Position numbers and translations under genes: made by a program. This document shows positions 1-8,953 of a stretch of DNA of 64,000 bases, piece by piece. Each line of letters starts with the position of its first letter. The first letter of the stretch is position 1. This DNA is from Azospirillaceae bacterium (lineage in GTDB: Bacteria; Pseudomonadota; Alphaproteobacteria; Azospirillales; Azospirillaceae). The notes below the pieces were generated by a model that made no database searches, was not told the origin of the DNA, and saw only the letters and a program-made list of their open reading frames with translations. The stretch is taken from NCBI GenBank assembly GCA_031291675.1, contig JARLIO010000085.1, positions 1 through 64,000 on the forward strand. The letters run 5' to 3'.

Positions 1-2
1 CC

Positions 3-134
3 TATCTCATTCGCCGCGCCGTTGAATGCGCCACAATCACCTACGATCAGATTGTCGCCGGGGCTATGGACAGTGGTGCTATCCGAAATCCGCGTATTCC
101 CGCAATGGTAGCCGCACCTGCCTTAGCCGGATAG
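3..134 (+). CDS. C-terminal end of an unidentified protein (partial)
   Basis: An open frame enters from outside the window and runs 43 codons to a TAG stop at 132-134. The visible tail is mixed and not repetitive, ending in a small Ala/Pro-rich stretch. No domain or motif is recognisable in so short a piece. It lies about 65 bases before the AraC-type regulator and on the same strand. It could be a chance open frame, since only the end is visible. Confidence 0.3.
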   Translation, partial: YLIRRAVECATITYDQIVAGAMDSGAIRNPRIPAMVAAPALAG

Positions 135-199
135 GAAGAACGCAAAAAATTTTTTACATCTTGTCCGTGCTGTCGCCACAGTAAACAGGAGTCATATCA

Positions 200-1045
200 A
201 TGCTTGATCCTCTTGCGGGCAAAACGACGAAAGTGGTAACGACAGACGATGCATTGTGTTCCTTTGTCCGGAGAGCGCTCCCGCCGGGCCAGCCTTTCGA
301 AATGAAGAACGTCTTCCACGAAAAGGTGGTCATCCTTGCCTTTCGCGGTTCCATCTGGGAAAGCAAACAAGGCGGCAGAGCCTACGAGGAAACACCGGGG
401 TGCGTGGTATTCCGCGATGCCGGCCAGGTCTTCAGCACGAGGACCCTGATGTGCGACGAAAAAATCGGTTCGGATTGTCATGAGATCCATATCGATCGCA
501 CTGTCATGGAAGATCTGCTGAACGATCACCCATCGGGCCGCCGGAAATTTGATTTTTCCAGGCCGGTTTTCCGCAACGAGGGAATCCACCGGCGCATCAT
601 TCACACCCAGTCGGTCTTCGAGAACAGAGAATGTGCGCTGATGAGAAGCACTTGTCTCGCGGTCCTGCTCGCCGATATCGCGGCGGCCAATACCGATGAG
701 TCGTCGGCACGGCGCGATTCTCGGACATCCAGAAGGCATCACGCCGTGATCGAGTACATGCGTGAAAATTTTGATCAGGAAATCCGGCTTCAGGAACTTG
801 CAAACATTGCCAATCTCAACCAGTTCGTCCTGCTTCGTCAGTTTCGCGACGATTACGGCGTGACGCCCCACCAATATCTGCGAACATTTCGCGTCAACCA
901 GGCCATGAAATACATCGCCCAGGGGATGAAACTTGCCGATGTTGCGCAGTCGTGCGGTTTTTTTGACCAGAGCCACCTGAACCGCCAATTCAAGCAGACA
1001 GTCGGCGTCAGTCCTGGAAAATATTTCCGCCTTTCGGTCGACTGA
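200..1045 (+). CDS. AraC-family transcriptional regulator
   Basis: The 281-residue protein has the AraC two-part layout: about 170 N-terminal residues with no enzyme motif (probable effector or dimerisation part), then a C-terminal DNA-binding region of about 100 residues with two helix-turn-helix units (LQELANIANLNQFVLLRQF and LADVAQSCGFFDQSHLNRQF) and the family ending GVSPGKYFR. An AGGAG motif about 8 bases before the ATG supports this start. It lies 55 bases upstream of dps on the same strand, so control of dps is possible, but no operator is visible. The effector cannot be inferred. Family assignment is firm, target unknown. Confidence 0.9.
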   Translation: MLDPLAGKTTKVVTTDDALCSFVRRALPPGQPFEMKNVFHEKVVILAFRGSIWESKQGGRAYEETPGCVVFRDAGQVFSTRTLMCDEKIGSDCHEIHIDRTVMEDLLNDHPSGRRKFDFSRPVFRNEGIHRRIIHTQSVFENRECALMRSTCLAVLLADIAAANTDESSARRDSRTSRRHHAVIEYMRENFDQEIRLQELANIANLNQFVLLRQFRDDYGVTPHQYLRTFRVNQAMKYIAQGMKLADVAQSCGFFDQSHLNRQFKQTVGVSPGKYFRLSVD

Positions 1046-1100
1046 ACTTCAGGACTGTTATTGAGATTACTATTACACAACAAAAAAGAGGAGCTCCATA

Positions 1101-1631
1101 GTGAGCGAACGACCGGGCACCGAGCCGCATCGCCGTTACGATACCTTTTTCTCTCCGGAGGCGGTCTCCGATATCTCATCGGCCATGAATTCCATTCTGG
1201 CCGACGTCTTTTCCCTGTTGGTGAAGACGAAGAATTTCCATTGGCATGTGTCCGGACCGCATTTTCACGACTACCACCGGCTGCTCGACAATCAGGCACA
1301 ACAGCTCTTCTTGGCCGTCGACGGCATGGCGACACGGGTCCGCAAGATCGGCGGGACGACCATCCGTTCCCTCGGCCATATCGCAAGCCTGACCCAGATC
1401 CGGGACAATGACGAGGCTGCGGTGCCGGCCTCCGTCATGCTGGCCGAACTTTGCGCCGACAACGCGGCCCTGGCCGAACGAATGCGCCAGACCCACAGCC
1501 TGTGCGACGAGCATGGCGACATTGCCAGTGCCGGTCTGCTCGAAGGGTGGATCGACGAGGCCGAGCAGCGGATCTGGTTCCTGTCCGAGATCGGCAATGA
1601 CATTCCCTTGCCTTCGCGCGCGGCCGAATAG
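1101..1631 (+). CDS. dps: Dps-family DNA-binding ferritin-like protein
   Basis: This 176-residue protein matches Dps, the dodecameric mini-ferritin that oxidises Fe(II), stores iron and protects DNA in starvation or oxidative stress. The Dps signature KNFHWHVSGPHFHDYHRLLD is present at residues 44-63. By spacing to E. coli Dps, ferroxidase ligands His47, His59, Asp63 and Asp74 are conserved, but the position of the usual Glu (in DxxAER) is Thr78 (DGMATRVR). The GTG start at 1101 follows GAGGAG. There is no long Lys-rich N-terminal tail for DNA binding. It follows the AraC regulator and converges on dnaA. Iron oxidation may be altered; the fold call is secure. Confidence 0.93.
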   Translation: MSERPGTEPHRRYDTFFSPEAVSDISSAMNSILADVFSLLVKTKNFHWHVSGPHFHDYHRLLDNQAQQLFLAVDGMATRVRKIGGTTIRSLGHIASLTQIRDNDEAAVPASVMLAELCADNAALAERMRQTHSLCDEHGDIASAGLLEGWIDEAEQRIWFLSEIGNDIPLPSRAAE

Positions 1632-1784
1632 TTCCCGGGCCGGGATCGCGCAGACCAACCACGGCGTCCAGCGCGTCACGCGCCATCCAAGGGCGAATTG
1701 CGCAGCCGGGTCAAAGGCGGGATGAACGGTGTCGGTGCACCTGGGAGGCGGTGGCCTTTTTCAGGCCGCGCGGAACCGTAGAGC

Positions 1785-3230
1785 TCAGCTTTCCAGCATC
1801 CGGCGCAGCAGTTCGACATCCTCCGCGAAGGCCGGATCGAGGCTGCGTAACTCATCGACCTTGCGGACCGCGTGCATCACCGTGGTGTGATCGCGCCCAC
1901 CGAACTTGCGGCCGATCTCGGGCAGGGATCGTGCCGTCAATTGCTTGGACAGATACATCGCGACCTGGCGCGGCCGGGCCACGGCGCGGGCCCGGCGCGC
2001 CGAATGCATGTCGGCGAGACGGATATTGTAATGCTCGGCGACCTTCTTCTGGATCTCGTCGATCGTGATCCGGCGATCATTGGCCCGCAGCAGGTCATGC
2101 AGAACCTCCTGCGTCGATTCCAGCGAGATCGAGCGGCCCACCAGTTCGGAATGGGCCACGATGCGGTTGAGCGCCCCCTCCAGCTCGCGGACGTTGGAGG
2201 TGATCTTGTAGGCCAGGAATTCCATCACCTTGTCGGGAATCGCGACCGCCATGGTCTCGGCCTTGGCCTGCAGAATCCCCAGGCGCAGCTCATAAGTCGT
2301 GGGATGGATATCCGCCACCAGCCCCCAGCCAAGCCGGGAGCGCAACCGCTCTTCCATGCCTTCCAGGTCACTGGGCGACTTGTCGGCCGAGATGATCACC
2401 TGGCGATTCTGATCCACCAGCGCGTTGAAGGTGTGGAAAAACTCCTCCTGGGTCGAATCCTTGCCGCTGATGAACTGAACATCGTCGATCATCAGCACAT
2501 CCACCGAGCGAAACTGGTCCTTGAAGGCGACAGTGTCCTTGAAGCGCAGCGCCCGGATGAACTGATACATGAACTTTTCCGCCGAGACATAGAGCACCCG
2601 CCGACTCGGGTGCTTGCGGCGGATCGCCCAGGCGATCGCGTGCATCAGATGGGTCTTGCCCAGGCCGACGCCGCCATAGAGAAACAGCGGATTGAAGGTC
2701 ACGGCCTGGGCGTCGGCAACCCGGCGCGCCGCGGCATGAGCCAGCTCGTTGGGCTTGCCGACGACGAAATTCTCGAAGGTGAAGCGCGGATCAAGATGGG
2801 CAAACAGCTCGTCGCGTTCGTCGAGGCTGGCCGGCACGCCGGCGGGTTCCTCGCTATCGGCCAGGGACGCCATGACGATCGCAGGCGGCGCCGCCGACAC
2901 GAACGGTTCGCGATCATCCCCGACACCAGACCCGCTATCGGGCCCGGTGTCGGGTCCGACCGCGCCCATGGACGGCGCCGCGACCACGACCTCGACGGAC
3001 TCGACTCCCGGATTCTCGCCGGCCCACAGAGCGCGAATCCGGTCGGCATAATGGGCCACAACCCAATCCCGGAGAAACCGGGTCGGCACGACGATGCGCA
3101 CCTGGCTGCCTCTGATCTCGCTGACCGTGATCGGCTGGAGCCAACTCCGGAATGCCGTCTCTCCGACTTCCGTCTTCAGACGCCCCCGAACCCGCGCCCA
3201 CTGCTGATCGAGCGAGTTAGTGACAGACAT
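1785..3230 (-). CDS. dnaA: Chromosomal replication initiator DnaA
   Basis: DnaA binds DnaA boxes at oriC and opens the DNA for replication. The 481-residue protein shows domain I (about 1-80), a variable acidic linker (about 85-140), the AAA+ domain with Walker A GGVGLGKTHL (186-195) and Walker B MIDDVQF, and domain IV with the DnaA-box-binding signature GGRDHTTVMHA. I chose the ATG at 3230 because GGGGGAG lies just upstream and the protein then begins like other alphaproteobacterial DnaA; a longer frame reaches 3368 but adds unlike sequence. rpsT lies upstream on the same strand, the usual alphaproteobacterial neighbour. All key motifs are intact. Confidence 0.98.
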   Translation of the reverse strand: MSVTNSLDQQWARVRGRLKTEVGETAFRSWLQPITVSEIRGSQVRIVVPTRFLRDWVVAHYADRIRALWAGENPGVESVEVVVAAPSMGAVGPDTGPDSGSGVGDDREPFVSAAPPAIVMASLADSEEPAGVPASLDERDELFAHLDPRFTFENFVVGKPNELAHAAARRVADAQAVTFNPLFLYGGVGLGKTHLMHAIAWAIRRKHPSRRVLYVSAEKFMYQFIRALRFKDTVAFKDQFRSVDVLMIDDVQFISGKDSTQEEFFHTFNALVDQNRQVIISADKSPSDLEGMEERLRSRLGWGLVADIHPTTYELRLGILQAKAETMAVAIPDKVMEFLAYKITSNVRELEGALNRIVAHSELVGRSISLESTQEVLHDLLRANDRRITIDEIQKKVAEHYNIRLADMHSARRARAVARPRQVAMYLSKQLTARSLPEIGRKFGGRDHTTVMHAVRKVDELRSLDPAFAEDVELLRRMLES

Positions 3231-3945
3231 GGTGAAGTGCTCCCCCATCCGGTTCCCGCAAGCACCGCCCCAGGCCTGTGCCGCATCCCCGCCAATGTTC
3301 CAACCGGATACCGGGCCCCTCGCGGAGGCACCGATCGGAACGCAAGACAAAACCACACCCTTATGCACGGTCCCGCGACCCGCCCCGACGGTTCGCCGAT
3401 ATCATGACAAGAGCCTCTCCACAAAGCGGCATAGCGACCACATCGCGCCGGACCGCACCATCGCGGTTCCAGCACGTTGGCAAGCGAGACGGAGACCGTC
3501 CGGCCTGCAATCCTCGTCAATCTTCTCAAAAGAGACCCGCCGCCACCGAGGACGCCTCACCTGCGCCCGGTGTTGAACGGTCTGAATGCCCCAGCGGCGC
3601 TCGAACGACCGGCATTGCCGCGAAATGCCGGATCGCGGACGTGCCGGTCACCCCATCGCGAAAGTCTGCGAGGGCCGATGCGCGGTAACGTCCTCACCCG
3701 CCGACCATCCGTCCCTGCGCCAACCTTAGTCGCCTTGGTCACCACTGGCAATCGGACCGAAAGGGGAACAATGCAAAAAGAAAACATGGGTCCCGCAAGC
3801 GAATCGGAAACAAAGCCCGGTCACCGTCACAGGTGAACGGACAATTGGAAATTGCCATTTTTAGTTAAATTGACGTGGAAATAGTCGATAATCATTCTAT
3901 CAACGAATGATTTGCTTGTCATGAAGATCTACTTCGCCGCCTCGC
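3231..3945. other. Long non-coding region between rpsT and dnaA
   Basis: About 715 bases with no convincing gene; short open frames on both strands lack ribosome sites and family features. It must hold the dnaA promoter and leader. The part at about 3840-3945 is distinctly AT-rich for this genome. One near match to a DnaA box (TTATGCACG, 3361-3369) is present, too little to call an origin. Confidence 0.5.
3890..3912. promoter_or_regulatory. Perfect inverted repeat upstream of dnaA
   Basis: AATCATTC (3890-3897) and GAATGATT (3905-3912) form a perfect 8-bp inverted repeat with a 7-base centre, inside the AT-rich end of the rpsT-dnaA gap. The size and spacing fit a dimeric regulator site or a cruciform near the dnaA promoter. 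The binding protein is unknown. Confidence 0.4.
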
Positions 3946-3973
3946 AAATAAAAAGCGCCGCAATTGCGGCGCT
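3946..3973 (-). terminator. Intrinsic terminator of rpsT
   Basis: AGCGCCGC-AATT-GCGGCGCT (3954-3973) is a perfect 8-bp hairpin. Read on the minus strand it is followed by TTTTTATTT (3953-3945), the classic U-run. It lies about 100 bases after the rpsT stop, so rpsT probably ends here and dnaA needs its own promoter. Confidence 0.8.
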
Positions 3974-4070
3974 GTTTTATGCGAAGACACCCCGTCGCAT
4001 CCGACCGAGCGTCACCCGGTGACAAAACCCGTCATGACAAGACCGTGCGCCGATCCGCGTGTCAGCGCGC

Positions 4071-4331
4071 TCAGAGCGCTTTGATACGCTGCGCCAGGCG
4101 CGACACCTTGCGGGCCACGGTGTTGCGATGCAGAACACCCTTGCTGACCCCGCGCTGCAATTCGGGGGCCGCGTCCTTGAAAGCCGCCGCGGCAGCTTCC
4201 TTGTCACCGGTTTCGATCGCCGTCTCGACCTTCTTTACGAAGGTGCGAATGCGGCTGACACGGGCACGGTTGACGATCGTGCGCCGTTCGGTTTGACGGA
4301 TACGCTTTTCAGCGGACTTGTGATTAGCCAT
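4071..4331 (-). CDS. rpsT: 30S ribosomal protein S20
   Basis: An 86-residue basic protein starting [13 protein letters not shown], the hallmark of ribosomal protein S20, which binds 16S rRNA early in small-subunit assembly. The helical, Lys/Arg-rich composition and length fit the family, and the [16 protein letters not shown]-terminal region is typical. The ATG at 4331 is preferred over a start seven codons earlier because S20 begins at this Met. It is followed by an intrinsic terminator at 3946-3973 and then dnaA, a pairing common in alphaproteobacteria. Confidence 0.97.
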   Translation of the reverse strand: MANHKSAEKRIRQTERRTIVNRARVSRIRTFVKKVETAIETGDKEAAAAAFKDAAPELQRGVSKGVLHRNTVARKVSRLAQRIKAL

Positions 4332-4526
4332 AACGCGAACTCGATCTCGCAATAACGGTCAGGAAACTTGATCTGGGACACACGCCTGCCCGCGATCGGG
4401 ACAGCCGGCCGCAGCGTGAGGGCGGTTTATACCCTCGCCACGGAACCGGCGTCAAGGGCAGGAGACATTTCGATGACGCCGGAGCGCGAGATTCAGCATA
4501 TCAACCGGGTCGGCTCCGGATTCACG

Positions 4527-5303
4527 TCATTGATTCTTGAATTCAGGGGGCCGCTTTTCAACGAAAGCGCTCATTCCCTCCTTCTGATCCGCCGTGGCGA
4601 AGGTCGAATGGAACAGACGCCGCTCGAATCGGACTCCTTCGGCCAGAGTCGTTTCGTAGGCACGATTGACCGCTTCCTTGGCCAGCAGCACGATCGGCCG
4701 TGACAAGGCGGCGATCTTCGCAGCGGTCTTGACCGCCTCTTCGACCAGTTCAGCCGCGGGGACGATCCGGCTGACCAGACCCGAGCGTTCGGCCTCGGTG
4801 GCATCGATCATGCGACCGGTCAGAACCATCTCCATCGCCTTCGACTTGCCGACGAATCGCGTCAGCCGCTGTGTCCCGCCCGCCCCGGGAATCGTGCCGA
4901 TCGTAATCTCCGGCTGGCCAAAGCGGGCCGTGTCGGCGGCGATGATGAAATCACACATCATCGCCAGCTCACAACCACCGCCCAGGGCAAAACCCGCCAC
5001 GGCGGCGATCACCGGTTTGCGGGCCTTGGCCACCTGTTCCCATTTCGCCGTGATGAAGTCGGCGAGATAGACATCGACGAAGCTCCGGCTGGCCATCTCC
5101 TTGATATCGGCACCGGCGGCGAAGGCCCGTTCGCTGCCGGTGATCACGATCGCGCCGATCGCGTCGTCGGCTTCGAACCCCGCCAGGGCGTGACCCAATT
5201 CCGTGACCAGGGCATCGGACAGGGCATTGAGCGCCTTGGGCCGATTCAGTGTGATCAGGCCCACCGCACCACGGGATTCGACCAGAATGTTGTCATAGGT
5301 CAT
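4527..5303 (-). CDS. Enoyl-CoA hydratase/isomerase (crotonase family)
   Basis: A 258-residue crotonase-family enzyme, probably hydrating trans-2-enoyl-CoA in fatty-acid or aromatic-acid breakdown. Visible signatures are the oxyanion-hole segment [11 protein letters not shown], the glycine-rich [15 protein letters not shown], and [19 protein letters not shown], which carries the two family Glu positions of hydratases. The ATG at 5303 has GGAG 11 bases upstream and gives the usual N-terminus (MTYDNILVE). It sits between rpsT and mutM on the minus strand, a conserved alphaproteobacterial position. The exact substrate cannot be told; PaaF- or short-chain-type hydratase is most likely. Confidence 0.93.
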   Translation of the reverse strand: MTYDNILVESRGAVGLITLNRPKALNALSDALVTELGHALAGFEADDAIGAIVITGSERAFAAGADIKEMASRSFVDVYLADFITAKWEQVAKARKPVIAAVAGFALGGGCELAMMCDFIIAADTARFGQPEITIGTIPGAGGTQRLTRFVGKSKAMEMVLTGRMIDATEAERSGLVSRIVPAAELVEEAVKTAAKIAALSRPIVLLAKEAVNRAYETTLAEGVRFERRLFHSTFATADQKEGMSAFVEKRPPEFKNQ

Positions 5304-5471
5304 GATGTTTCGAACTCCGCGATCGCGCCCCCCGCGATCGCAAAACGCGAAGAACAGCCCGAGGGGCACGGGCCACCGTGAAAACCCGAAAAACCGAACC
5401 GGGCGCGGCCAGCCACCAGCCCCGCGGGCAAAAGGGACAGCGCGGCACGACCAGACTGCGTCGCTGATACC

Positions 5472-6314
5472 TCAGCGCTGACGGTGAGGACAGAAGAAAG
5501 TCGAACGGTTGTTCTGAACGATTCGCTGGATCCCGCCGGTGCCCGCCGAATCGCAGCAGCACCCCGGACAGGGTTGCCCGGCACGGCCATAAACCGCAAA
5601 TTGATGCTGGAAATAGCCGGCTTCGCCCGACGACTGGACATAATCGCGCAGGCTCGAGCCACCGGCCGCGATCGCCTCGGTCAACACCGTGCGAATCGCG
5701 GTCACCAGGCGCTCGGCCTCGGCCGCGTCCAGCGACGCGGCAAGCCGTAGCGGGCTGATCCCCGACCGGAACAACGCCTCGGAGACATAGATGTTGCCCA
5801 GCCCGGCCACGATCGTCTGATCCAGCAACACCGCCTTGATGGAACGCTGGCGTCCGGCCAGGGCGGCGGCAAGCCGCAGCGCATTGAAGTCATTGCCCAG
5901 CGGTTCCGGCCCCAGATCGGCCAGCAGGGCGTGGCTGTCCAGCGCGTCACGATGGCTGAGCGCCATCAGGCCAAAGCGGCGGGCATCATTGAAGCGGATC
6001 ACTCCGCGGTCGTCGGTGAAGAACACGACATGGTCATGACGCCCCGGCGGGGTCTCGGGATCGTCGCCGATCACCATCCGTCCGGACATGCCCAGATGGA
6101 TCATCAGCACCGTGGCATCGTCGAGATGGACCAGGATATATTTCGCCCGCCGGCCGATGGTGACCACCCGGCGCCCGGTCAAACGGCCCGGCAGCCCCTC
6201 CGGCAGAGGCAAACGCAGGTCGGGTCGATACTGCTCGACCCGGATCAGACGGCGACCTTCCATCCGCAGCGCCAGACCGCGGCAGATCGTTTCAACTTCG
6301 GGAAGCTCGGGCAT
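5472..6314 (-). CDS. mutM: Formamidopyrimidine-DNA glycosylase (MutM/Fpg), altered zinc finger
   Basis: Fpg removes 8-oxoguanine and formamidopyrimidines by attacking with the N-terminal proline. The 280-residue protein starts MPELPEVE, giving Pro1-Glu2 after Met removal, and keeps the catalytic-loop Lys ([10 protein letters not shown]) and the helix-two-turn-helix region ([20 protein letters not shown]). The C-terminal zinc finger is unusual: cysteines occur at 249, 252, 253, 254 and 275, but the final ligand, normally Cys in FCPxCQR, is Arg278 (FCPHRQR, codon CGT instead of TGT). One of the extra Cys or His277 might substitute. It is divergent from ubiE with a 134-base gap. Identity is certain; full activity is not. 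Confidence 0.95.
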   Translation of the reverse strand: MPELPEVETICRGLALRMEGRRLIRVEQYRPDLRLPLPEGLPGRLTGRRVVTIGRRAKYILVHLDDATVLMIHLGMSGRMVIGDDPETPPGRHDHVVFFTDDRGVIRFNDARRFGLMALSHRDALDSHALLADLGPEPLGNDFNALRLAAALAGRQRSIKAVLLDQTIVAGLGNIYVSEALFRSGISPLRLAASLDAAEAERLVTAIRTVLTEAIAAGGSSLRDYVQSSGEAGYFQHQFAVYGRAGQPCPGCCCDSAGTGGIQRIVQNNRSTFFCPHRQR

Positions 6315-6448
6315 GGCATCCTGTCATCGGGTGCGACACGCAGCCCTGCGGCGGCCGCGCACCCCGGGGGAGGGGGCGAGAGCGAAAGGCCAGGGGCCCG
6401 ACCGTCCGCCACTGGAAAGCGTGATCCCAACCAGCTAAGGTGCCGCCC

Positions 6449-7234
6449 ATGGCCGATCAAGCACAATCCACCCCGCCCACCGCACCCGAGGCCCCCGAGG
6501 CGCGCTGGTTCGGTTTCCGCCCCGTCGATCCCGCGACCAAGGCATCCCTGGTCCGCGACGTGTTCGATTCGGTGGCCGGCAATTACGATCTGATGAACGA
6601 TCTGATGTCGGGCGGCATCCACCGCGCCTGGAAAGCCTATCTGATCGACCGGATCGCGCCGCGGCCCGGGATGATGCTGCTGGATGTCGCCGGCGGGACC
6701 GGCGACATCGCCTTCCGCTTTCTCGAGCGGGGCGGTCCGACCTGTCACGTCCATGTCTGCGATATCAACGAATCGATGTTGCGGGTCGGCCGCGACCGCG
6801 CCGTGGATCGCGGCTTGCTGAAGGGAATCGATTGGACCGTCGGCAACGCCGAGACGCTGCCGGTCCAATCGCGGTCGGTTGACGTCTATACGATTGCGTT
6901 CGGCCTGCGCAACGTCAGCCGGATCGATGCCGCGCTGGCCGAGGCCGCGCGGGTGTTGAAACCCGGGGGCCGGTTCTTTTGCCTGGAATTCAGCCGGGTC
7001 GTGCTGCCGGTGATGCGTGAAATCTATGATCGCTACAGCTTCACCGTCCTGCCCTGGCTGGGCCAGATCATCGCCGGCGACCGCGCCGCCTACCAGTATC
7101 TCGCGGAAAGCATCCGCCAGTTTCCCGACCAGGACAGCCTGGTGCGACGGATCGAAGCCGCGGGATTCGGTCAGGTTCGCTACCGGAACCTGACCAGCGG
7201 GGTTGCGGCGCTTCATTCAGCCTGGCGCATCTGA
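6449..7234 (+). CDS. ubiE: Ubiquinone/menaquinone biosynthesis C-methyltransferase UbiE
   Basis: UbiE adds the ring C-methyl group in ubiquinone (and menaquinone) synthesis using S-adenosylmethionine. The 261-residue product has the UbiE signature YDLMNDLMSGGIHRAWK, SAM motif I LLDVAGGTGDIAF, and the family segments YTIAFGLRNVS and PGGRFFCLEFS. The ATG at 6449 has AAGG eight bases upstream; a GTG three codons earlier is also possible. It is followed six bases later by ubiB, so the two quinone genes are probably one operon divergent from mutM. Confidence 0.96.
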   Translation: MADQAQSTPPTAPEAPEARWFGFRPVDPATKASLVRDVFDSVAGNYDLMNDLMSGGIHRAWKAYLIDRIAPRPGMMLLDVAGGTGDIAFRFLERGGPTCHVHVCDINESMLRVGRDRAVDRGLLKGIDWTVGNAETLPVQSRSVDVYTIAFGLRNVSRIDAALAEAARVLKPGGRFFCLEFSRVVLPVMREIYDRYSFTVLPWLGQIIAGDRAAYQYLAESIRQFPDQDSLVRRIEAAGFGQVRYRNLTSGVAALHSAWRI

Positions 7235-7240
7235 TTGGCG

Positions 7241-8812
7241 ATGATCCGCACCCTGCGCAATCTGGCACGCCTGGCGACGATTGCCCGGACATTCAGCCGT
7301 CACGACTCGCTGTTCGTCCACGAGCTGCGCGAGGTCGCGCCCCTGCTGGCGATTTTGGCCCGGATGGTGTCACGGCGATCGGTCCCGGGGCGCCCCGGCC
7401 AACGCCTGGCCGCCGCCCTGGGAGAGCTGGGGCCGAGCTTCATCAAGCTGGGGCAGATCCTGTCCACGCGATCGGACCTGGTCGGCGAGCAGGTTGCCGC
7501 CGACCTGTCCCAGCTTCAGGACAAGCTGCCACCGTTTCCGGCGAGCGAAGCCCGGGCCATCATCGAGCGGGAACTCGGGGCCCCGATCTCGTCCCTGTTC
7601 GCCAGCTTCGACGATCACCCGGTTGCCGCGGCCTCGATCGCGCAGGTCCATTTCGCGATCACCGTGCCCGAGGATGGCGAGCCGGGGCGCGAGGTCGCGG
7701 TCAAGGTGCTGCGCCCTCATATCGAGCAGAAATTCCAGCGCGATCTGGATCTGTTCCGCTGGCTGGGCCGCCTGCTGCTGATGGTCTATCCGCGGGCCAA
7801 GAGGCTGCGGCCAACCGAGGTCGTGGCCATTTTCGCCGACACGGTGCGGCTGGAAATGGACCTGCGCATGGAGGCGGCGGCGGCATCGGAGCTGGCCGGC
7901 AATTTCCGGGGCGACTCCAGCTTCAATGTCCCGGCCGTCGATTGGGACCGGACCAGCCGGCGCGTGTTGACGATCGCCTGGATCAACGGCGTCAAGGTCG
8001 ACGAGATCGACCGAATCGTCGCCGCGGGCTTCAATCCCGACGATATATTGGCGCAGGCCTCGGCCGCCTTTTTCAATCAGGTGTTCCGCGACGGCTTTTT
8101 CCACGCCGACCTGCACCCGGGCAATCTGTTCGTCAACGAGGATGGCAACCTCGCCGCCGTGGATTTCGGCATCATGGGGCGGCTGGACCGGACGACCCGC
8201 TATTTCCTGGCCGATATGCTGCTGGGTTTCCTCAACGGCGACTATCGCCGGGTCGCGGAGATCCATTTCCAGGCGGGCTATGTCCCGGCCCACCAATCGA
8301 TCGAGATCTTCACCCAGGCGTGCCGCGCCATCGGCGAACCGCTGCAGAACCGGCCGCTGCATGAGATCTCGATCGGCCGGCTGCTGGCCCAACTGTTCGC
8401 GGTCACCGAACAGTTCGAGATGGAAACCCAGCCCCAGTTGCTGCTGCTGCAAAAAAGCATGCTGACGGCGGAGGGTGTCGGGCGGACCCTCAACCCCACC
8501 ATTAATATGTGGGAGCTGGCCCGACCCTTGATCGAAGTGTGGATGCGCGAGAATCGCGGCCCCGAGGCCCGGATCGTCGATGAAGTCACCGGGATGATCG
8601 AGGCGATCCGGCGCCTGCCCAAGGCCCTGGTCCAGGTCGAACAGGCGGCGGCCGAAATCGCCGGCGGTACCCTGCGGATCCATCCCGACACCATCGCGCA
8701 GATGGTCGGTGCCCAGACGCGGCGCCACGGCCGGCTGGCCTGGCGCATCTGGGGTGCGACCGTGCTGGTCGCGGTACCGCTGGTGATCATCGTCGCGCTG
8801 ATCCTGTCGTGA
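7241..8812 (+). CDS. ubiB: UbiB-type atypical kinase/ATPase (ubiquinone biosynthesis accessory factor)
   Basis: UbiB (ADCK/ABC1 family) supports ubiquinone synthesis, probably as a membrane-bound ATPase acting on lipid intermediates. The 523-residue protein carries the family KxGQ motif (FIKLGQILSTRSDL), the Ala-rich loop (AAASIAQVHFA), an invariant Lys (VAVKVLRP), and DLHPGNLF...VDFGIMG for nucleotide and metal binding. The last 20 or so residues form a hydrophobic anchor. The ATG at 7241 is just after the ubiE stop; a TTG two codons earlier is an alternative. All kinase-like motifs are intact. Confidence 0.95.
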   Translation: MIRTLRNLARLATIARTFSRHDSLFVHELREVAPLLAILARMVSRRSVPGRPGQRLAAALGELGPSFIKLGQILSTRSDLVGEQVAADLSQLQDKLPPFPASEARAIIERELGAPISSLFASFDDHPVAAASIAQVHFAITVPEDGEPGREVAVKVLRPHIEQKFQRDLDLFRWLGRLLLMVYPRAKRLRPTEVVAIFADTVRLEMDLRMEAAAASELAGNFRGDSSFNVPAVDWDRTSRRVLTIAWINGVKVDEIDRIVAAGFNPDDILAQASAAFFNQVFRDGFFHADLHPGNLFVNEDGNLAAVDFGIMGRLDRTTRYFLADMLLGFLNGDYRRVAEIHFQAGYVPAHQSIEIFTQACRAIGEPLQNRPLHEISIGRLLAQLFAVTEQFEMETQPQLLLLQKSMLTAEGVGRTLNPTINMWELARPLIEVWMRENRGPEARIVDEVTGMIEAIRRLPKALVQVEQAAAEIAGGTLRIHPDTIAQMVGAQTRRHGRLAWRIWGATVLVAVPLVIIVALILS

Positions 8813-8820
8813 ACCGCGCC

Positions 8821-8876
8821 CCCGTAACAAGGCGCCCGTGACAAGGCGCCCGTAACAGGGCCCCCGTAACAAGGCT
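8821..8876. repeat. Four tandem copies of a 14-bp unit
   Basis: Directly after ubiB, the unit CCCGTAACAAGGCG and close variants occur four times head to tail (8821, 8835, 8849, 8863). Copies differ at one to three bases. The array is non-coding, fills much of the 141-base gap before coaBC, and looks like a minisatellite that may vary in copy number. Confidence 0.9.
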
Positions 8877-8953
8877 TGAATCGCGCGGATGTGCGCCGTA
8901 CAGCTTGACGGTAACGAAAGCCCGGCCGCAAGGCCACGTTCCAAGGTCCTCGC

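Noticed and set aside
1753-1767. Terminator between dps and dnaA
   Set aside because: GGCCT/AGGCC is only a 5-bp stem and lacks a following T-run on either strand.
3231-3945. Chromosomal origin beside dnaA
   Set aside because: Only one near match to a DnaA box (3361-3369) and one inverted repeat are visible; no box cluster.
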